Origin: Collodictyon triciliatum | Taxonomy: Eukaryota; CRuMs | Reading direction: 5' to 3' | DNA length: 24,366 nt | Assembly: GCA_043381765.1 (NCBI GenBank) | Contig: JBHJMP010001087.1 | Span: 1 to 24,366, forward strand | In this document: piece after piece, positions 19,265 through 24,366 of the stretch | How positions within the stretch are numbered: the stretch's first letter is position 1 | Layout: every line of letters starts with the position of its first letter | Position numbers and translations under genes: made by a program | Notes under the pieces: model-generated | Database searches by the model: none | Told to the model about the DNA's origin: nothing | The model's input: only the letters and a program-made list of their open reading frames with translations

Positions 19265-19914
19265 CCCAGCACAGGATTAGCGAAGGCAGGTATGCGCGGT
19301 ACTGGAGTAACATATTGAGTTTGAAGAAAAAAAAAAAAGGCTGAAGACGATTCTCTCACTTCACAAGTACTAAGATTCATTCGTGAACAGAACTGAACAG
19401 GGGCCACGGCACAATCGCTATTGCTGCTTCGTTTCGGCCGAGTGGCTCATGCACGAGGATTCTGTCTCTGTTGTGGTTTTCTTCAGATTATTGTGATCAC
19501 ATCGGCCGGCTCCCAAATTGATCAACGCCCAAATTAAAAAATCATTTGATTATCTATATGCGGAATTTATAGCAGTTGTGTTATAGTTCACCCCTGCCGC
19601 TTGGTAAACAGCGATTTGGCCAACAGATATCCCTCCAGCCAAGAAATAAAAAAAGATAGCAGTCTAATTCCTATCTGCAGCCTATTATCTATCCCACTTC
19701 CAACTTATTTGGTTATTTGGGGTACGAGAGTAAACAGAGTCTCTCGTGCTATCGAAACAAGAAGAGAGCTAAGGTGGTTTATAATTGCCAAGTGGGTGAG
19801 AATAAAGAAAAAAAGAGGAGAAAAAACAGAGGCAAATCGATGGAATGAGAATATCGTTCTGTCGCCACAACTGTGGACGGAGCAGAGGAGAAAGTGAAGC
19901 CGCGCAAGGGCACC
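19265..19914. other. Intergenic region between two minus-strand genes
   Basis: About 650 bases with no credible open frame, RNA gene or repeat beyond a short A-run near 19327. It should contain the promoter of the RRM gene and the 3' end of the large repeat protein; I could not pick out either signal with confidence. Confidence 0.5.
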
Positions 19915-22900
19915 TCATTCATCTGTGTATTCTGACTCGATGTCTTCATCAACCTCAACGGTCGATTCTGTTGATTCGGTGAGCACATCTAGAGAAGAAG
20001 AAAAAATAAAACGGATATTGTTTCTCATTAGAAGCCACAAAGGTGTATCATATGAAGTAAGTCTATGGAGGAAAAACATTACAATCTCCAGCATACCAAG
20101 TTTCTTTCTCCCACGAGAGTCGACAGAGTCCGAGCTATTGTCCAGTTTGCTGGTATTTGACGACTGTGGGGCTCGGTTATGCACACTTCGATGTGCTTGA
20201 ATATGACCGACAGGAGACTGATTATCATCGTCTGACTCTAAACCTGCCAATCGATCTTTCACTTCCTTTTTCTTGGATAGCGCAGTTGCCTGCAACTCTG
20301 GGGCATTATCATCATCACTATCATTGTACGCAAAGTGGTCTGCAGACCTTCCAAGGGTCCCTTCATCTTCATCATCCCATTCTTCTTCATCATACTCTGA
20401 TCCTTGAGTAGGAGTGTGAATTGTATCAGTTTTGAGGGGTGAGGATGCCTTCATCTTGGAAGGGTCAAGTGCGGGAGCAGGTTTGGCCCCAAGAAAAGCA
20501 GTTGTCGAAGGCTGGATGGAAGTTAGAGGCTTCTCTGTATTCGATGCTGCTCCGCCCACATCAACCTTCAGCCCACCCAACTTGCCGATAGCCGGGAGAG
20601 ATGCTGAGTTTAACGGACTTGGCGTTTGGATAGCCGGAAGAGATTTTGAGTTGGAGAGCGGAGGTGGTGGGTTTCGCACCGAAGGGTTCACAGGGTTGAG
20701 ATTTGATGATGTGCGATTTAATGGCGTTCGGGAGGCCACTGCTGACGGATTAAACATGTCCAATCCTGAAACGTTAGCATCTTCTGTTTCTTGACTGGAT
20801 TCTTCGTATGCAGACGAAGTCTCTTCAGTCCTGCTTGCCGTTTTTGTTGGGGATGAGTCAAACTCATCAGAAAACTCATCATCCTCAGGTAAGTTGTGTT
20901 TTCCTGTTTGTGAGGGAATCGTGTGTGCATTTTGCCTCGACAAACTTCTTAATTGGCTCATTCTCGAACTCGGCTGGTAAGAGTAAGGTGCTGGATTAGT
21001 GGTTTGCGATGGGGCAATTTGCTTTCCCTTTGCAAATGGGGATGACGATTCTGTTTCCTGTGACATAGTGTCTTCAGTCATCATATCATCTTCACCTTCA
21101 TCGCCGTCTTCTTCGTCTTCGTCAACAGAAAATTCTTCATCTGCAGTCGTGTTTTTATGGAATGAGCCGCTGGTCTGTGGGATGGATGAAGGTTGAGACG
21201 AATTGGGTGGATTGCTTGAAAGGCTCTTTGATTGCATACTTTGAACTGACAGGCTAGGCAATTGTCTGGATGATGACCCTATTGGAGCAAGTTGAGGTGG
21301 TGCGAGAGATATCCCCTTCTGAGGGTTATAATCTCCTAAACTCCATTGTAAAGGGTTAGATTTATTAATTGGTTGATTTGATGCAAAGTTTAGGTGGTTA
21401 GTTCCATCTTCATCATCAAAGCTCACATCTTCCTCTTCTCCGTCTTCTCCGTCTTCTCCGTCTTCTCCCTCTTCATCAACAAATTCTTCCTCATCTTCAT
21501 CCTCGTATCGAGTGTGCGCATTTGGATAGGTAGATTTTTTCGTTGAAGAGGATATGTCTGGTTTACTAGATGAAGGTTGATAAGAGGCTTGGAAGCTGTT
21601 TCTACTTGGATTGCTATATGAATTGATCTCATGTTTTGATAGATGCCCGCTAGTATCGAAGCGACTGGATTGATGAACAAGCACAGGGTTGATGGTGTCT
21701 TCCTCGTCATCTGTGAGCCCAATTTCTTCTTCCTCAGAGAAGGTTCCTTCATCAGGTTCTTCTTCATCATCTTCTTCCGTAAGACTCTCGTACATCGACT
21801 TCGGTGTGTTTACAACTGCCGTTGAATCAGGTCTTGCCTCGGTGCTATTGTTCTTTACATATAGGTTGTATATTAGCTCCTGGAAGATGTTGCTGAATAT
21901 TTTTTAAGCTCAATTCACATAACAGTGTCTTACTTTCACTCTGATATGATTTATTCATTAATTATTATCAATATCTTCAGAGGAAAAAAGAGCACATTTC
22001 TATAAAAATAACACGAAGAAAAAAGAATATGAATACCTTATTAATTGACGGTTGTAGCTTTTCGTGCATGTTCGGCGATTTCAGCGGGTTTGGCAATGTG
22101 ATTGTGTTTTGCTGTTTCTCAGCCGCGGTTTTCTCTATTTTAGAATCTGATTTGGACTGAAGAGAGGAGGGAGGAACAGGAGACGTAAGAGGGTCTAATT
22201 TTACACACGAATATGGAGATTCGGGTGGACTTGTGCAAACTGATGATTGGAGCGAAGAACTGGACGGAGTTGGTGGAGATGGTTGTATGGACTGTGGTGG
22301 TGCTGCTTTTGAGATGGGCACATCATTAGAGACATCAGTAGAAGGCGTATTTGATTGGGAGGCGGAGTTATTGGTTACTGTCGGAGTTGCCTTGGTACTA
22401 GCAATTACATTAGTATTTGTTGTCGTGGGAACTAGAGATGCTGATGCTGTTTCAGATTTTAGGGCTGCAACTGCTGGTGTAGTTGATGTTATTGTCGTTA
22501 CTGTTGCTGAAACCGCAGGGTTTGGAGCTATGTTGGCGGTGTTTGCTGTTGTAGCTGCTGGTGTGGATGTTGTTGCTGGAGCTGCAGGTTTCGTTGCCGG
22601 ATTAGTGGTACTTGCTGTTGTAGCTGCTGGTGTGGATGTTGTTGCTGGAGCTGCAGGTTTCGTTGCCGGATTAGTGGTACTTGTTGTTGTAGCTGCTGGT
22701 GTGGATGTTGTTGCTGGAACCGCAGGTTTTGGGGCTGTGGATGATGTTGGAGTTGTTGGCGGTGTGGATTTTGTTGCTGGAACCGCAGGTTTTGGAGCTG
22801 TACTGGCAGTGGTTGCTGTTGTAGCTGCTGGTGTGGGTGTTGTTGCTGGAACCGCAGGTTTTGGGGCTGTGGATGATGTTGGAGTTGTTGGCGGTGTGGA

Positions 22901-24120
22901 TTTTGTTGCTGGAACCGCAGGTTTTGGAGCTGGATTAGTAGAGCTCACTGTTGTGGACGCTGGTGTGGATGTTGTTGCTGGAGCTGCAGGTTTTGGAGCC
23001 GAATTAGTGGTGCTCGCCGTTGTGGACGCTGGTGTGGATGTTGTTGCTGGAGCCGCAGGTTTTGGAGCAGCAGACGAGCTGGGAGATGATGGAGGTTGCG
23101 TTACTGTCGCTACAGGAGCCCCGTGTTTTGGAGCTGTACTGGCAGTGCTCACTGTTGTAGTTGCTGGTGTGGTTGTTGTTGCTGGAGCCACAGGTTTTGG
23201 AGCTGTATTAGTGATGCCCGCTGTTGTAGCTGCAGGTGTGGGTGCTGTTGCTGAGGCCGCAGGTTTTGGGGCTGTGGATGATGTTGGGATTGTTGGTGGT
23301 GTGGATGTTGTTGCTAGAGCCACAGGTTTTGGAGCTGTACTAGTGATACCCGCTGTTGTAGTTGCTGGTGTGGGTGTTGTTGCTGGAACCGCAGGTTTTG
23401 GAGTTGTACTGACAGTGGTCGATGTTACAGTTGCTGATGTGGATGCTGTTGCTGGAACCGCAGGTTTTGGAGCTGTATTAGTGATGCCCGCTGTTGTAGT
23501 TGCTACTGTGGGTGCTGATGCTGGAACCACAGGTTTTGGAGCTGTGTTGGCGGTGGTCGATGTTACAGTTGCTGATGTGGATGCTGTTGCTGGAACCGCA
23601 GGTTTTGGAGCTGTGTTGGCGGTGCTCGCTGCCGCAGCCCCTGGCGAAGACGTCACAGTCGCTGGTGTTGTTGGTTTGGGTGCAGGGTTTGATAGATGTG
23701 TTGGTGCTGCGGCTGGAACAGCAGGCTTCAGTGGAGTTGCCGTTGAAGAGCTTACTGGGACAGACTGTGATGTTGTCGTAGTTACTGGAGTCCCAGTGGG
23801 TGCAGTTTTAGGAAGCGTATTGGTTGGGTTAGAAGTGGTGGGAATAGCAGAAGCAGGTTTTGCTGTGCTTGTATTTGATGCTTGTATTGAGCTGGGTTGT
23901 GTTAGTGGCATGGTTGATTTTTGAGAAACAAGTGTCGATGGCTGTTGCGGGTTGGTGGTTGGCTGTGCATTTAATACTGCAGGGTTTGAAGGTATGGAAC
24001 CAGTAGAATTCGTGGATGAAAATGGACCAGAGTTTGCAGTGAGCTTAGTTGCAGTAGCGACAGGGCTTGGAGAATCCTGTTGTTTATCAGGAGAGACTGG
24101 TAAAGATACTCCTTTCGGTG
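19915..24120 (-). CDS. Large disordered repeat protein, 5' end beyond the right edge
   Basis: Three exons are visible (minus): 24120-22037, 21879-20097 and 19988-19915, joined in frame (entry phase 1, then 0, then 1), giving about 1313 residues before the TGA at 19915-19917. The exon at 24120 starts after a TTTAG acceptor in phase 1, so the start codon is upstream, past a (TTTG)n-bearing intron that reaches the window edge. The N-terminal part is S/T/P/N-rich, then about 400 residues of 23-residue repeats rich in A, T, P and K (core APKPAxPATT). A short ordered-looking piece (ELIYNLYVKNN) is followed by highly acidic segments (ESLTEEDDEEEPDE, GEDGEDGEDGEEED) alternating with S/N/P-rich ones, ending VDEDIESEYTDE. 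No signal peptide, membrane span or catalytic domain can be seen, and I do not recognise the protein. It is probably an intrinsically disordered scaffold; the repeats resemble mucin or linker sequence. Confidence 0.8.
19989..20096 (-). other. In-frame, stop-free intron of the large repeat protein
   Basis: Donor G|GTATGC at 20096 and acceptor TTCTTCTCTAG at 19989 bound 108 bases, a multiple of three with no stop. Splicing joins the acidic C-terminal segments (RKKL then DVLTEST); retention would insert 36 hydrophobic residues unlike the rest of the protein. Confidence 0.75.
22490..23720 (-). repeat. Degenerate tandem array with a 69-base (23-residue) unit
   Basis: The coding exon consists of diverged 69-base units. 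Two adjacent copies, 22544-22612 and 22613-22681, are identical. Larger duplicated blocks also occur, for example the sequence around 22716-22797 recurs around 22847-22927. Shorter units lacking part of the 23 residues are interspersed. Confidence 0.85.
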
Positions 24121-24274
24121 CTAAATGGGTGCAATAGAAAGTTCATCAGATATCTGTAATTTTTTATACATATTTCTCATAAAATCGCTTAAAAATTGAG
24201 TGTACCATTCTGTCATCATGGTAAAAAAAAATATTAAAGGGTATCGTGCAGAGTTTTGTTTGTTTTGTTATGTT

Positions 24275-24366
24275 TTTGTTTGTTTGTTTGTTTGTTTGTT
24301 TGTTTGTTTGTTTGTTTGTTTGTTTGTTTGTTTGTTTGTTTGTTTGTTTGTTTGTTTGTTTGTTTG
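24275..24366 (-). repeat. (TTTG)23 microsatellite at the window edge
   Basis: Twenty-three perfect tetranucleotides continuing to the last base; CAAA in transcript sense. It lies in the intron upstream of the 24120 exon, so this intron's true length is unknown. Confidence 0.95.

Noticed and set aside
22490-23720. CRISPR-like array
   Set aside because: The repeats are contiguous, diverged and in frame within a coding exon, with no unique spacers, in a eukaryotic gene.
22233-23924. 563-residue plus-strand open frame rich in V, A and G
   Set aside because: It is the exact antisense of the T/A/P/K repeat exon; the repeat composition keeps the complement free of stops. The minus-strand exons have matching splice phases, this frame has none.

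Overview
This is a nuclear eukaryotic window, most likely from a unicellular protist. Four genes are dense in short GT-AG introns (about 75-255 nt), the standard code fits every gene, UTRs and introns are AT-rich with long microsatellites, and the family mix (MORN protein, NIMA-related kinase, LRR-Roc-COR GTPase, Fanzor relic) is protist-like. A rhizarian or foraminiferan-type genome is only a guess. I rebuilt the genes by joining exons whose phases agree exactly across every intron.

Layout. 1-2812 (minus): MORN-repeat protein, 10 clear exons plus a probable eleventh running off the left edge. 2813-3833: divergent intergenic region holding a possible small plus-strand transcript. 3834-7729 (plus): NEK-like protein kinase, 12 exons, about 743 aa, with a long GC-rich disordered tail. 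7730-9333: AT-rich non-coding DNA. 9334-11200 (plus): a decayed Fanzor, the eukaryotic relative of TnpB (RNA-guided nuclease family). 11201-11776: low-complexity DNA with an exact duplication of a T22A10 block. 11777-16219 (plus): LRR-Roc-COR-PH protein without a kinase domain, 10 exons, about 1097 aa, in which five successive leucine-rich repeats are each one 69-nt phase-0 exon. 16519-19264 (minus): three-RRM RNA-binding protein of the RBP45/RBP47/Nam8/TIA-1 type, 11 exons including a likely 6-nt microexon, with a Q/Y/P-rich tail. 19915-24120 (minus): 3' part of a very large disordered protein with 23-residue T/A/P/K-rich repeats and acidic/serine-rich segments; its 5' end lies beyond the right edge.

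The genes do not form an obvious pathway. MORN protein, NEK kinase and Roco GTPase are all types linked to the cytoskeleton or signalling, but neighbourhood in a eukaryotic genome is weak evidence. The points most worth following are the Fanzor relic, the one-exon-per-LRR structure, the 6-nt microexon, the overlapping bidirectional poly(A) signal between the convergent Roco and RRM genes, and the confinement of pure microsatellites to introns.
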